A stretch of DNA of 7,555 nt from Bacteroidales bacterium (GCA_029942205.1 JAOZTL010000140.1:1-7555); one strand, 5' to 3'; positions 1 through 7,112 are shown, numbered from the stretch's first letter. Program-made: numbers and translations. The notes: generated by a model from the letters alone, not told the origin.

Positions 1-192
1 GCTGCAACAGATTTTAAAGTGACCCCTTATGACAGTATTTATGGAATTCCGGTGTCATCCTGGATTTATGAAGAAAATGAAATAGGAATTAATGATTATC
101 AAACATCAGTGGATGCCCTTCAGTTTTTTTCTGATACTATCGGTCCCTATATCTATGAAAAATTGGCCAATGTTCAATCTAAAACAAAATAA
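1..192 (+). pseudogene. Truncated M1-family aminopeptidase (3' end of the remnant; 5' part outside window)
   Basis: Frame 1 is open from the window edge to TAA at 190-192 (63 codons). It reads with segments DSIYGIPVSSWIY, DALQFFSDTIGPY and EKLANVQSKTK. This is the strongly conserved stretch of M1 zinc aminopeptidases just before the GxMEN exopeptidase motif; family members normally continue after NVQSKT with a Gly-Gly-Met/Leu-Glu-Asn segment and then HExxH. Here the frame stops immediately after SKTK, and I see neither motif in any frame of the following 50 nt or later in the window. The product would therefore lack the substrate-anchoring loop, the zinc site and the whole C-terminal half, and cannot be an active peptidase. 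The break looks like a deletion or insertion junction, because a simple point mutation would leave recognisable M1 sequence downstream. The next gene begins 51 nt later. Family identity is fairly sure; whether the remnant is expressed is unknown. Confidence 0.8.
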
Positions 193-243
193 GTATATTC
201 GCATATTAATTGACCTTGAAACAATAATTCACCTTTATTTTTT

Positions 244-2916
244 ATGCGACATATACTATTATTGGTATTTATGTTAATTATTTTTTCTGCTATTTCTTTC
301 TCTCAAAAGGAAAGCAAAACTGATAGTCTTAAATATTTGCTAACCCACTATAAAGAAACAGGGCAAGACTCTTTACAAAGTACAATATTAAAAAAACTTG
401 TTGATTTGCATAAAAAAAATAATCCTACCGAAGCCTTTGCATACTGCCAAAAAGGAATCCAACTTGGAGCTAAATCAAAAAACCATAGAATAATATTCAA
501 TTGGTATAACAGGACAGCTTCTTTGTGTGAAACAATGAGATTATACACATTATCGTTAGAATATTATCAAAAAGCAATGGACGAAAGTGTGAAATATAAT
601 ACAAATAACAATTGGATACTTATTAATTTAGGTAATTTTTATTTTAAACAACAGCATTATCAAAAAGCACTTGAATATTATCAAAAAGCAAAAAATAACT
701 TTAAAAATCAGAAATCAAAAAATAGCCAATTAGGAGTTGCAGTGGCTCTAAATAATATTGGTATGGTGTGTGAAAACACAGAAAAACTCGATAGTGTTTT
801 ATTTTATTATAAACAAGCATACACTTTGCGCCAAGAGATCCAATATTATTTAGAACTCTCACACTCTTGTTTACTTATTGGTTCGTTTTTTCAAAAAACG
901 AATAGCCTTGATAGTGCTTTGTGGTATTATGACAAAGGTATTATATATGGACAAAAAGCAAATAAAAAAGATTTTTTAATACAAATATATTTAAAAAAAT
1001 CACAACTATTCACCGAAGAAAAAAAATATAAACAGGCTATTGCCGAATGCAATAAAGCAGAACAAACAGTAAGAAAAGAAAACAAAGATAGAGATCTTGC
1101 TCTCGTGTATTTATCTTTTTCGAATAGCTACTGGGATGCACAAAAATACAATACGTCAAAAAAATATGTACTAAAAGCCAAGCATATTGCTGATAGTTTA
1201 CAAGACAAAGCATACGTATACGAAATTGTGAAACGTTTGATTGATGTTCACGATAAATTGGGAGATATTCCTACGGCTTACATGTATTTAATCGAAATGC
1301 AAGCGATAAAAAAAACTGAAGAAAAACTAGAAATAGAACAAATTCAACATCGGTTTGAGATAAAACAAAACGAAAAAGAGCTGTCTTTATTAAAAAAAAA
1401 CATTAATAAACTAGACATAATTGTTAAAAATAAAACATTTTTAACTCGATCAATAATCTTATTTCTCATCATTTTACTTGTATTTCTAGTAATCATTATA
1501 CGAAAAAACAGGAAAGTAAAAATCTTATTTGATAGGGAAACAAAAAAAAATAATGGAAAAATTGCTTTAGCCGAAATTCTAAAATTATCGGTAAACAATA
1601 AACTAAGTCTCAATGATTTTTTGCAGAAAGCATTAGAAAGTATTCTTTCTATTCCATGGCTATCGATAGAAACACAAGGTGCAATCTTTATCAAAAATAA
1701 ACAAGGAGAGCTAGAAATGCTTGCTCACAAACAAATAGGAGAACACAGAATAAAACATTGCTCGATTGTTAAGCCAAAAGAATGTATTTGTGGGATGGCT
1801 TTTGATGAAAATAAGGAATATATTGGCAAACAATATCGCTCAAAGTTTGAAATAGACAAGTCCGAAATTCCTTATATTCACATGAAAATGCCAATCAGCA
1901 TAGGCAATGACGTTTTTGGCTTGCTCAATTTGTATATAAAAAAAATAGAACTCAAAAGTACAGATGTAGATTTTTTTAGAAGTACATGTAATTCTTTGGC
2001 TAATATTCTCAAACAAAAGCAATTACAAAGCCTACTGAAAGAACAGGCAAGTAAGCAAGATGAGCTTAATCAGAAACTTTTTGCTCAGAGTATAGAAGTG
2101 GATCATCAGAATTTTGAGCTAGCTGTTGCCAAAGATCAAATCACCGAACAACATAAACATATTACGGCAAGCATCGATTATGCAAAGTATATCCAAGACG
2201 CTCTATTGACCCGCAAAGAGCTTATTAATACGTATTTTACAGGCGATCATTTTATTTTTTTTAGATCAAAAGAAACCGTTAGTGGCGATTTTTATTATGT
2301 AAATAAAATAAATGATCTTTTGATTTTTTCGGTTGCAGACTGTACAGGGCATGGCGTACCTGGCGCTTTTATGACCATGCTTAGTATCACCTACTTGCAT
2401 GGCATCATCAGGCGTATGGAAGCCGAAAATCCTGGCGAAACATTAAATATTTTACGAAAACGAATTAAGGAAATTTTTAAAACATTTGGTAATAAAAATC
2501 AAAATGGTTTGGATATTGCTTTTTGTACCATTAATACAAAAACGAATATTCTGGAATACGCAGGTGCGTATAATCCGCTATGGATTATGCGAAATAATGA
2601 ACTACTCGAATATAAAGCTACTCGAAACCCAATAGGCTTTTATCCCAAAGAAATCCCATTTGAAACAACCACTATTCTGCTACAAAACAACGACAAAATA
2701 TACCTTTTTTCGGATGGTTATATCGATCAATTTAGCGAAGATAATAAACGAAAATTTTCAAAAAAACAATTCAGAAACCTAATCATAGAAATAAACCCAC
2801 TACCAATGGCTGAGCAAAAAAAGATACTGTCTGATACACTTACACGCTGGCAAGGAAATAATGACCAAATTGATGATATTACTATAATGGGCTTAGAATA
2901 TCAATTTGATAATTGA
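244..2916 (+). CDS. TPR/GAF sensor protein with C-terminal SpoIIE-type PP2C phosphatase
   Basis: This 890-residue protein probably dephosphorylates Ser/Thr on a regulatory partner in response to a signal. Residues 1-20 form a signal peptide. Residues about 45-355 contain seven or eight TPR-like helical repeats (for example SLEYYQKA at 104-111 and YQKALEYYQKA at 139-149), expected to lie in the periplasm. A charged coiled coil (about 355-397) leads into one membrane helix (402-419) followed by RKNRK. A GAF domain covers about 445-590 and carries C506, C514 and C516 (the last two in a CxCG motif). A second coiled coil contains the ITASIDYAKYIQ segment (640-651) that normally precedes this phosphatase type. 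The catalytic domain (about 665-886) keeps its metal-binding motifs: VSGDF (D682), VADCTGHG (D699), FSDGY (D824) and DQIDDIT (D877/D878). Architecture and length fit Bacteroidota homologues. The ATG at 244 is chosen because it starts the signal peptide directly. No STAS or anti-sigma-kinase partner gene is nearby, so the target is unknown. Confidence 0.9.
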   Translation: MRHILLLVFMLIIFSAISFSQKESKTDSLKYLLTHYKETGQDSLQSTILKKLVDLHKKNNPTEAFAYCQKGIQLGAKSKNHRIIFNWYNRTASLCETMRLYTLSLEYYQKAMDESVKYNTNNNWILINLGNFYFKQQHYQKALEYYQKAKNNFKNQKSKNSQLGVAVALNNIGMVCENTEKLDSVLFYYKQAYTLRQEIQYYLELSHSCLLIGSFFQKTNSLDSALWYYDKGIIYGQKANKKDFLIQIYLKKSQLFTEEKKYKQAIAECNKAEQTVRKENKDRDLALVYLSFSNSYWDAQKYNTSKKYVLKAKHIADSLQDKAYVYEIVKRLIDVHDKLGDIPTAYMYLIEMQAIKKTEEKLEIEQIQHRFEIKQNEKELSLLKKNINKLDIIVKNKTFLTRSIILFLIILLVFLVIIIRKNRKVKILFDRETKKNNGKIALAEILKLSVNNKLSLNDFLQKALESILSIPWLSIETQGAIFIKNKQGELEMLAHKQIGEHRIKHCSIVKPKECICGMAFDENKEYIGKQYRSKFEIDKSEIPYIHMKMPISIGNDVFGLLNLYIKKIELKSTDVDFFRSTCNSLANILKQKQLQSLLKEQASKQDELNQKLFAQSIEVDHQNFELAVAKDQITEQHKHITASIDYAKYIQDALLTRKELINTYFTGDHFIFFRSKETVSGDFYYVNKINDLLIFSVADCTGHGVPGAFMTMLSITYLHGIIRRMEAENPGETLNILRKRIKEIFKTFGNKNQNGLDIAFCTINTKTNILEYAGAYNPLWIMRNNELLEYKATRNPIGFYPKEIPFETTTILLQNNDKIYLFSDGYIDQFSEDNKRKFSKKQFRNLIIEINPLPMAEQKKILSDTLTRWQGNNDQIDDITIMGLEYQFDN

Positions 2917-3001
2917 TAAGTACTTGTGCTAAACTGTTTAATTATACTGAAATGCTATTATAATTATGAATTTAAAACGTTTCTTTTCTGCCTGTTTCCA
3001 C

Positions 3002-3045
3002 TCATAAAATTATTCCATAACACAAGCTATGCAAGAATTTTATGA
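3002..3045. repeat. Perfect 10-bp inverted repeat upstream of the ABC exporter genes
   Basis: TCATAAAATT at 3002-3011 is exactly complementary to AATTTTATGA at 3036-3045, separated by 24 nt. Inside the spacer CATA (3016-3019) can pair with TATG (3028-3031), giving a nested stem. There is no T-run after the right arm on the + strand (A-rich sequence follows), nor a useful T-run in the other direction, so it does not look like a standard intrinsic terminator. It lies in the 230-nt gap after the sensor phosphatase and about 100 nt before the permease start, and could be an operator or an mRNA leader structure. The bases are mostly A/T, so chance is not excluded. Confidence 0.4.
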
Positions 3046-3146
3046 ATAAAAACAAACAAAAAATAATTTATTTTCTAAATCACAATTATAACAGCAATTC
3101 AGTATAATTTGGTATTTTGTGCACTGTAATTTAATAAACAACTAAA

Positions 3147-4094
3147 ATGATTCAAGCATTTTTATCCATCCGCTGGAAACAATTCATTCGAGGCATGATT
3201 GGTATTGGCTTGTTTCGTCTCCTTTTTTTGTTGGTAATCAGTGGATTCGTTGTTGTATTTGTTTTTCTACAAACAGCACAGTCGCCCAATTCACTTTATG
3301 CGGCAGGTGCAGCAATCTTACTCGTGGCAGGCATACAACAAAAACGAAACGATAAGTTCTTTCTCAAAGCCCATTTTTCGTCGTATCGACTCGTTTATTT
3401 AATCGAATACGTGCTACTTCTATTGCCCATTCAAGCTTTTATGATTTTTCATTTTCAATGGCTCGCCTTGGGCGTACTGCTGCTGGGTGTTGGCATAACG
3501 ATTCATTTAGACATTCGCTTGGTTACTCGAAACAGAAACTACAAGCTTCTACAACTCATCCCTACCGAGTGTTTTGAATGGAAAGCTGGCATACGAAAAA
3601 CGATTTGGATAGTTTTGCCATTATGGATTATTGCTTTGGCAACTTCTTTTTTTGTCGGAAGCGTGCCTACAGCCTTGTTTTTTCTTGGTTTTATTCCTTT
3701 GGGCTTTTACGAAACAGGCGAACCCTACCAAATGGTTATGGCATACGAAAAAGCTACTTCGCTTTTTTTAGCTCGCAAACTCAAATTGAATATTCTATTG
3801 TTTTCGGCTCTGGCATTGCCTCTGGTGCTTGCTTTTATTGTTTTTCATCTGCAGCTGTGGTATATTCCTGTAGCAGAATATTTTATTTTTATATCCCTTC
3901 AAGTATTCATTATTCTCTCCAAATATGCCTATTATGAACCCAATAACAAATCGACGACGGCACAAGTTTTTGTTTTTGTGGGAATTTTGAGTACCATTGT
4001 TCCTGTGCTTTTGCCTGTTGTGTGGATACTCTCCGTGTCATTTTATTTTAAAGCTAATCAAACCCTAAATATCTATTTGCATGATTACCATTGA
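3147..4094 (+). CDS. Polytopic membrane protein, probable permease of an ABC-2-type exporter
   Basis: This 315-residue, very hydrophobic protein has about eight to nine likely membrane helices, at roughly residues 22-42, 48-63, 82-102, 105-121, 152-170, 172-188, 215-234, 240-258 and 275-299. It has no cleavable signal peptide and no large soluble domain. Charged cytoplasmic-looking loops include QQKRNDKFFLK (64-74) and YEKATSLFLARKLK (200-213). I do not recognise a characterised subfamily from the residues alone. The role as permease is inferred from the topology and from the ATPase gene that overlaps its last 14 nt, a strong sign of translational coupling and a shared complex. The ATG at 3147 follows an A-rich stretch typical of Bacteroidota starts. 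The gene looks somewhat richer in G/C codons than the phosphatase gene upstream. The substrate is unknown; an antibiotic, a lipid or a peptide are all possible. Confidence 0.7.
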   Translation: MIQAFLSIRWKQFIRGMIGIGLFRLLFLLVISGFVVVFVFLQTAQSPNSLYAAGAAILLVAGIQQKRNDKFFLKAHFSSYRLVYLIEYVLLLLPIQAFMIFHFQWLALGVLLLGVGITIHLDIRLVTRNRNYKLLQLIPTECFEWKAGIRKTIWIVLPLWIIALATSFFVGSVPTALFFLGFIPLGFYETGEPYQMVMAYEKATSLFLARKLKLNILLFSALALPLVLAFIVFHLQLWYIPVAEYFIFISLQVFIILSKYAYYEPNNKSTTAQVFVFVGILSTIVPVLLPVVWILSVSFYFKANQTLNIYLHDYH

Positions 4095-4773
4095 TAATGT
4101 ATCCATTTCTTATTCGAGCAAACAACGAATCATTGACTCGCTCAGCCTATCGATGGACAAAAATAAAATCCACGGTATTGTTGGGCTTAATGGTGCTGGC
4201 AAAACGACTTTGTTGCAGGCTATTAATGGATTAAAAAAAATAGATTCGGGCAGCATACAAAGCCAAAACAAAAAAATAACAAAAAAAGAAATCGCCTACT
4301 TGGTTACCGAAAATTTCTTTTATTCCAACATTACTGGCTACGAATATTTAAGCTTATTCCAAAACCAACAATTCGATACCGTGAGCTGGAACAAGCTTTT
4401 CGGACTGCCACTCAACCAACTCATTGACTCCTATTCTACAGGAATGAAGAAAAAGCTGGCTCTGCTTGGCGTATTAAAACAAGACAAGCCAATCCTAATT
4501 CTCGATGAACCATTCAATGGATTGGATATAGAAACAAACCGAATGTTACGTAGCATTTTGCTCCGTTTGGCAGCCAAAGGTAAAACAATAATCATCACTT
4601 CGCACATCATCGAAACGCTCACCAACTTATGCGATCATATTCATTATCTCGACAAGGGAAATATCGCCTATTCCAAAGATAAAACTGAATTTGACGATTT
4701 TAAAGAACATATTTTTCAATCTATCGAAAATAAAAATACTGAATGGTTAGATAAGGTCTTCGACATTTTTTAA
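4081..4773 (+). CDS. ABC transporter ATP-binding protein
   Basis: This 230-residue cytoplasmic ATPase would power the membrane protein encoded just upstream, with which it shares 14 nt of sequence in a different frame. Visible motifs are Walker A GLNGAGKTT (35-43, K41), a variant signature YSTGM (118-122) followed by KKKLALLG, Walker B PILILDEP (137-144, D142 and catalytic E143), the D-loop GLD (147-149) and the H-switch IITSH (H175). The sequence resembles the single-domain ATPases of ABC-2/drug-exporter systems (BcrA/DrrA/CcmA-like). The Q-loop is unusual: the segment IAYLVTENFFY (71-81) has Thr/Glu where many ABC ATPases have Gln. Length is near the short end for the family. With one ATPase and one permease gene, the complex is probably a homodimer of each. 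The substrate is unknown. Confidence 0.88.
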   Translation: MITIDNVSISYSSKQRIIDSLSLSMDKNKIHGIVGLNGAGKTTLLQAINGLKKIDSGSIQSQNKKITKKEIAYLVTENFFYSNITGYEYLSLFQNQQFDTVSWNKLFGLPLNQLIDSYSTGMKKKLALLGVLKQDKPILILDEPFNGLDIETNRMLRSILLRLAAKGKTIIITSHIIETLTNLCDHIHYLDKGNIAYSKDKTEFDDFKEHIFQSIENKNTEWLDKVFDIF

Positions 4774-4891
4774 TCATAGTTCTTCCCGCTTATTGATGCA
4801 GGCTAGGTATTTGTGTGAAACGATTGTTCCGATAGGTTTATCGATACAAACCATACAATACAGATCCTTCTTTTTTCAGTAATAATAAAAA

Positions 4892-4915
4892 CACAAAAAC
4901 GTGTAGCGTTTTGTG
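4892..4915 (+). other. Hairpin between the ABC operon and the sigma factor gene
   Basis: CACAAAAACG (4892-4901) pairs with CGTTTTGTG (4907-4915) across a five-base loop TGTAG, giving nine base pairs with one bulged A. An A-run lies just before (4887-4891) and a T-run just after (4918-4921), so the stem could extend past a small internal loop. That shape is terminator-like, possibly bidirectional. However, it lies about 120 nt after the ATPase stop and only 40 nt before the sigma factor ATG, so a leader hairpin or a protein-binding palindrome for the sigma operon is equally possible. Confidence 0.45.
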
Positions 4916-4955
4916 CATTTTATGCATTTATAGAGAAAACAGATTATTGATACCA

Positions 4956-5507
4956 ATGATAGAAAAATTATTAAATCAAGTCAGAAAGAAAAAAAGAAAA
5001 GCACAAGAACGGTTTTACAGGAGGTATTCTAAACAATTATTTCTGGTTAGCTACCGATATGTCAATAATGAACTGGATGCTGGGAGTATTGTAAATATGA
5101 GCTTTTTCAAGATTTTCAATCATTTAGATAATTTCGATTATGTAAACGAACAAAAACTAGTTGCTTGGATGAAACGAATAGTAATAAATGAAGCTCTTGG
5201 TTTTATTCGCTCGCAAGCCGCATTTGTACCGCTTCCCGAAAGTAATTTCGATTTACCATCTTCGGAAAATTTGACCGATCAGAATTTATTATTAGAAGAT
5301 TATTATTGTGCCATCAAAGCATTGCCTTCTGATTTAAAAACGGTATTTAATATGTACGTTATTGATGGATATTCTCACAAAGAAATAGCACAAACAATAG
5401 AAATAAAAGAGAGCAGTTCGAGAGTTTATTTGACTAGAGCACGAAATTTATTGAAAGAAAAATTAAGCTCTACAAACAGTACAATTAAACAGATAAAATC
5501 AAACTAA
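4956..5507 (+). CDS. ECF-family RNA polymerase sigma factor
   Basis: This 183-residue sigma factor would direct RNA polymerase to a small regulon under control of the membrane anti-sigma factor encoded 5 nt downstream. Region 2 spans about residues 17-85 (RFYRRYSKQLFLVSYRYV, then DAGSIVNMSFFKIFNHLDNF and the WMKRIVINEALGFIR helix). Region 4 spans about 117-170 and holds the helix-turn-helix: IKALPSDLKTVFNMYVIDG, then YSHKEIAQTIEIKE and LTRARNLLKEKL, closely following the Bacteroidota ECF pattern. The usual acidic DAEDIVQ-type stretch in region 2 is replaced by DAGSIVN, a mild departure. A TTG at 4911 would add 15 residues, but it lies inside the 4892-4915 hairpin and the extension carries no domain, so the ATG at 4956 is preferred. 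The short region 2-region 4 linker and the absence of other domains fit the ECF class. Confidence 0.9.
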   Translation: MIEKLLNQVRKKKRKAQERFYRRYSKQLFLVSYRYVNNELDAGSIVNMSFFKIFNHLDNFDYVNEQKLVAWMKRIVINEALGFIRSQAAFVPLPESNFDLPSSENLTDQNLLLEDYYCAIKALPSDLKTVFNMYVIDGYSHKEIAQTIEIKESSSRVYLTRARNLLKEKLSSTNSTIKQIKSN

Positions 5508-5512
5508 AAAAA

Positions 5513-6388
5513 ATGGATAACGAGAAATTTGATGAATGGTTTAGAGATAAAATAAATCAACAAGAGGATTTGCCAGCAGGCATTGAATGGAATAGCGATA
5601 GCGGATGGCAGAAATATTTACAAAAAAATGGGGTAAAAAAAACACAATCAAAAATAATGATTGGTTATATCGGTGCAAGTGCTGCGGCATTACTAATTAT
5701 CGCTTTTTTTATCACTTTTTATGATAATATTATAAATGAACAAATTGTGGTCGTAAATGATACGGATACAATAAAAGAAGTCGTTTTGTCTGACGGAACA
5801 CGTGTATGGATGAATACAAACAGCTCGATAGAATATCCAAGTAAACTGTATGAAAAAAACTCTCAACTACTAATTTCGGGTGAAGTGTATATGGAAACAA
5901 ATAAAACAAAACTTCAGATTCAGATCGAAAATGCCATTGTATACACCGAAGCATTTTCGGCTATAAACATTCGATCCGTTCGAGAACTCTCGAATATAGA
6001 CGTTACTGTTGCTAAAGGTGCGATTAAAGTTACAGAACAAAGTTACGAGCCAGGATTGTCATTATTGATAACAGCGGGTAGCTATTGCTCGATTCACAAA
6101 ACTGAAAAAATAATCTTTACAGCACTAAATGATGATCTGAATTATATTGCATGGAAAACGGGTGAGATTATTTTTGATGATAGCTCTATGGAAAGCGTTG
6201 TACATGTACTTTCTAAATATTATGATATGCCTATTGAAATTCAAGACTATCAAACTGCTTATTGTTCCTTTTCGGGTACATTCGATAACCAACAATTAGA
6301 CACAATACTTCAACAAATAAAACAACATTTGCATATAATAATAAAGAAAAATAACCATAAAATAGTTATTTCAGGAAAAGGATGCTAA
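5513..6388 (+). CDS. FecR-family anti-sigma factor (membrane sensor)
   Basis: This 291-residue single-pass protein should hold the adjacent ECF sigma factor inactive, or help activate it, and relay a periplasmic signal. Residues 1-47 are a cytoplasmic, tryptophan-containing anti-sigma segment (W9, W26, W32). Residues 48-70 form the membrane helix. The FecR domain follows at about 85-175 (EVVLSDGTRVWMNTNSSIEYP and ISGEVYMETNKTK, matching the family's DGS/T-VWLN...Y and GEAYFEV patterns). A C-terminal DUF4974/STN-like domain covers about 211-288 (YIAWKTGEIIFDD, VVHVLSKYYDMPIEI, SFSGTFDNQQLDTILQQI), the part that in related systems contacts the plug region of a TonB-dependent receptor. The start lies 5 nt after the sigma stop, so the two are almost certainly co-transcribed. 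Cysteines are C192, C251 and the last residue, C291. No TonB-dependent receptor gene follows in the window. Confidence 0.88.
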   Translation: MDNEKFDEWFRDKINQQEDLPAGIEWNSDSGWQKYLQKNGVKKTQSKIMIGYIGASAAALLIIAFFITFYDNIINEQIVVVNDTDTIKEVVLSDGTRVWMNTNSSIEYPSKLYEKNSQLLISGEVYMETNKTKLQIQIENAIVYTEAFSAINIRSVRELSNIDVTVAKGAIKVTEQSYEPGLSLLITAGSYCSIHKTEKIIFTALNDDLNYIAWKTGEIIFDDSSMESVVHVLSKYYDMPIEIQDYQTAYCSFSGTFDNQQLDTILQQIKQHLHIIIKKNNHKIVISGKGC

Positions 6389-6512
6389 AATCTTCGATCT
6401 TTTTGATATTGCTTACGCATTTCTATAAATCTATCCGATATTTTCTAAGAATAACTAATCGCTCCACACAAAGGAATGATTAAATATCAATACTTTACAA
6501 AAACATGAAAAC

Positions 6513-6926
6513 ATGAAAAAAATCATTAGTTTACTTATTCTTGTAGCTATGCTACAAACTGCTTTGATAGGACAATGTGGAGTAAGAGTTTACAATTTCG
6601 TAAAACCTCTTGATGGACTTTATTTAAGAGATGCTGTGATAAAAAGCAATAGAAAAACAAATATTCGGCTTGTTCTTAATGCAGGGACAGTTTATGCGAT
6701 ATACCTAGGTAATACAAAGAATAATTTACCCAGCATGAACATATCCGATAAATCAGGTAAGCCTGTGCAATTCGATAAAAAAAGCTATAATGAAAAAGAG
6801 AACTATGCAAGCTATGTGTTTACCGTAAAGAAAACAGCCAAATACCATATTGACTTTGATTTTAAAACCAGAGAGAAGAGCTGTGTTTTATTTACCTTGT
6901 TTTTTATGGGGAGAATAAAAGAATAG
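6513..6926 (+). CDS. Small exported protein of unknown function
   Basis: This 137-residue protein has a clear Sec signal peptide (MKKIISLLILVAML..., about residues 1-20). The mature part of about 115 residues looks all-beta. Segments NIRLVLNAGTVYAIYLGN (50-67), MNISDKSGKPV (75-85) and YASYVFTVKKTAKYHIDF (98-115) recall the 'aGt.Y.i.l ... l.D..Gk.v ... f.....tg.Y.i.f' rhythm of PPC-like (bacterial pre-peptidase C-terminal) beta-sandwiches and of small Bacteroidota exported proteins; this is pattern resemblance only. C22 and C124 could form a disulphide. C22 sits after LIGQ, which is a poor lipobox because of Q at -1, so a lipoprotein is unlikely. The gene starts 124 nt after the FecR stop, so it may have its own promoter, but its position where a receptor gene is often found suggests a link to the sigma/FecR pair. 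A four-codon frame (6505-6516, ATG AAA ACA TGA) overlaps its start codon. Confidence 0.75.
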   Translation: MKKIISLLILVAMLQTALIGQCGVRVYNFVKPLDGLYLRDAVIKSNRKTNIRLVLNAGTVYAIYLGNTKNNLPSMNISDKSGKPVQFDKKSYNEKENYASYVFTVKKTAKYHIDFDFKTREKSCVLFTLFFMGRIKE

Positions 6927-7062
6927 GTCTTCCATTTTTTGTGCAGGGCTTGTTCATAAAAAGTCAGAGGATGACAACACTTCGTTAAATTATGAAATAT
7001 GAATTATAAATTAAAATACAGATTTTTCAACGACTGATCTTAAACAAACAATGCTTTTCAAT

Positions 7063-7089
7063 TTTCTGTAAATCAAATATATACAGAAA
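7063..7089. repeat. 8-bp perfect inverted repeat (hairpin candidate)
   Basis: TTTCTGTA (7063-7070) and TACAGAAA (7082-7089) are exact reverse complements across an 11-nt spacer. No T-run follows on the + strand, so it is not a clear terminator. It could be an operator or part of an RNA structure. Confidence 0.35.
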
Positions 7090-7112
7090 CTTAACGAACC
7101 ATTGAGAACGAC

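Noticed and set aside
2939..2966. TAATTATA / TATAATTA inverted repeat soon after the phosphatase gene as a terminator
   Set aside because: The arms consist only of A and T and no T-run follows; such repeats arise often by chance in this composition.
3104..3119. TATAATTTG and TATTTTG as the -7 element of a Bacteroidota promoter for the permease gene
   Set aside because: Both have the wrong number of bases between TA and TTTG for TAnnTTTG, and no TTG sits at a suitable distance upstream.
4828..4852. CGATA-TATCG and GGTTT-AAACC small palindromes before the sigma gene
   Set aside because: Five-base arms that overlap one another, with no supporting context.
4911..4955. N-terminal extension of the sigma factor from TTG
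   Set aside because: It overlaps a hairpin, adds no recognisable sigma sequence, and a standard ATG follows at 4956 close to the usual ECF start.
6570..6578. Lipobox at the end of the signal peptide of the small exported protein
   Set aside because: The residue before C22 is Gln, where lipoboxes have Gly, Ala or Ser, so signal peptidase II cleavage is unlikely.
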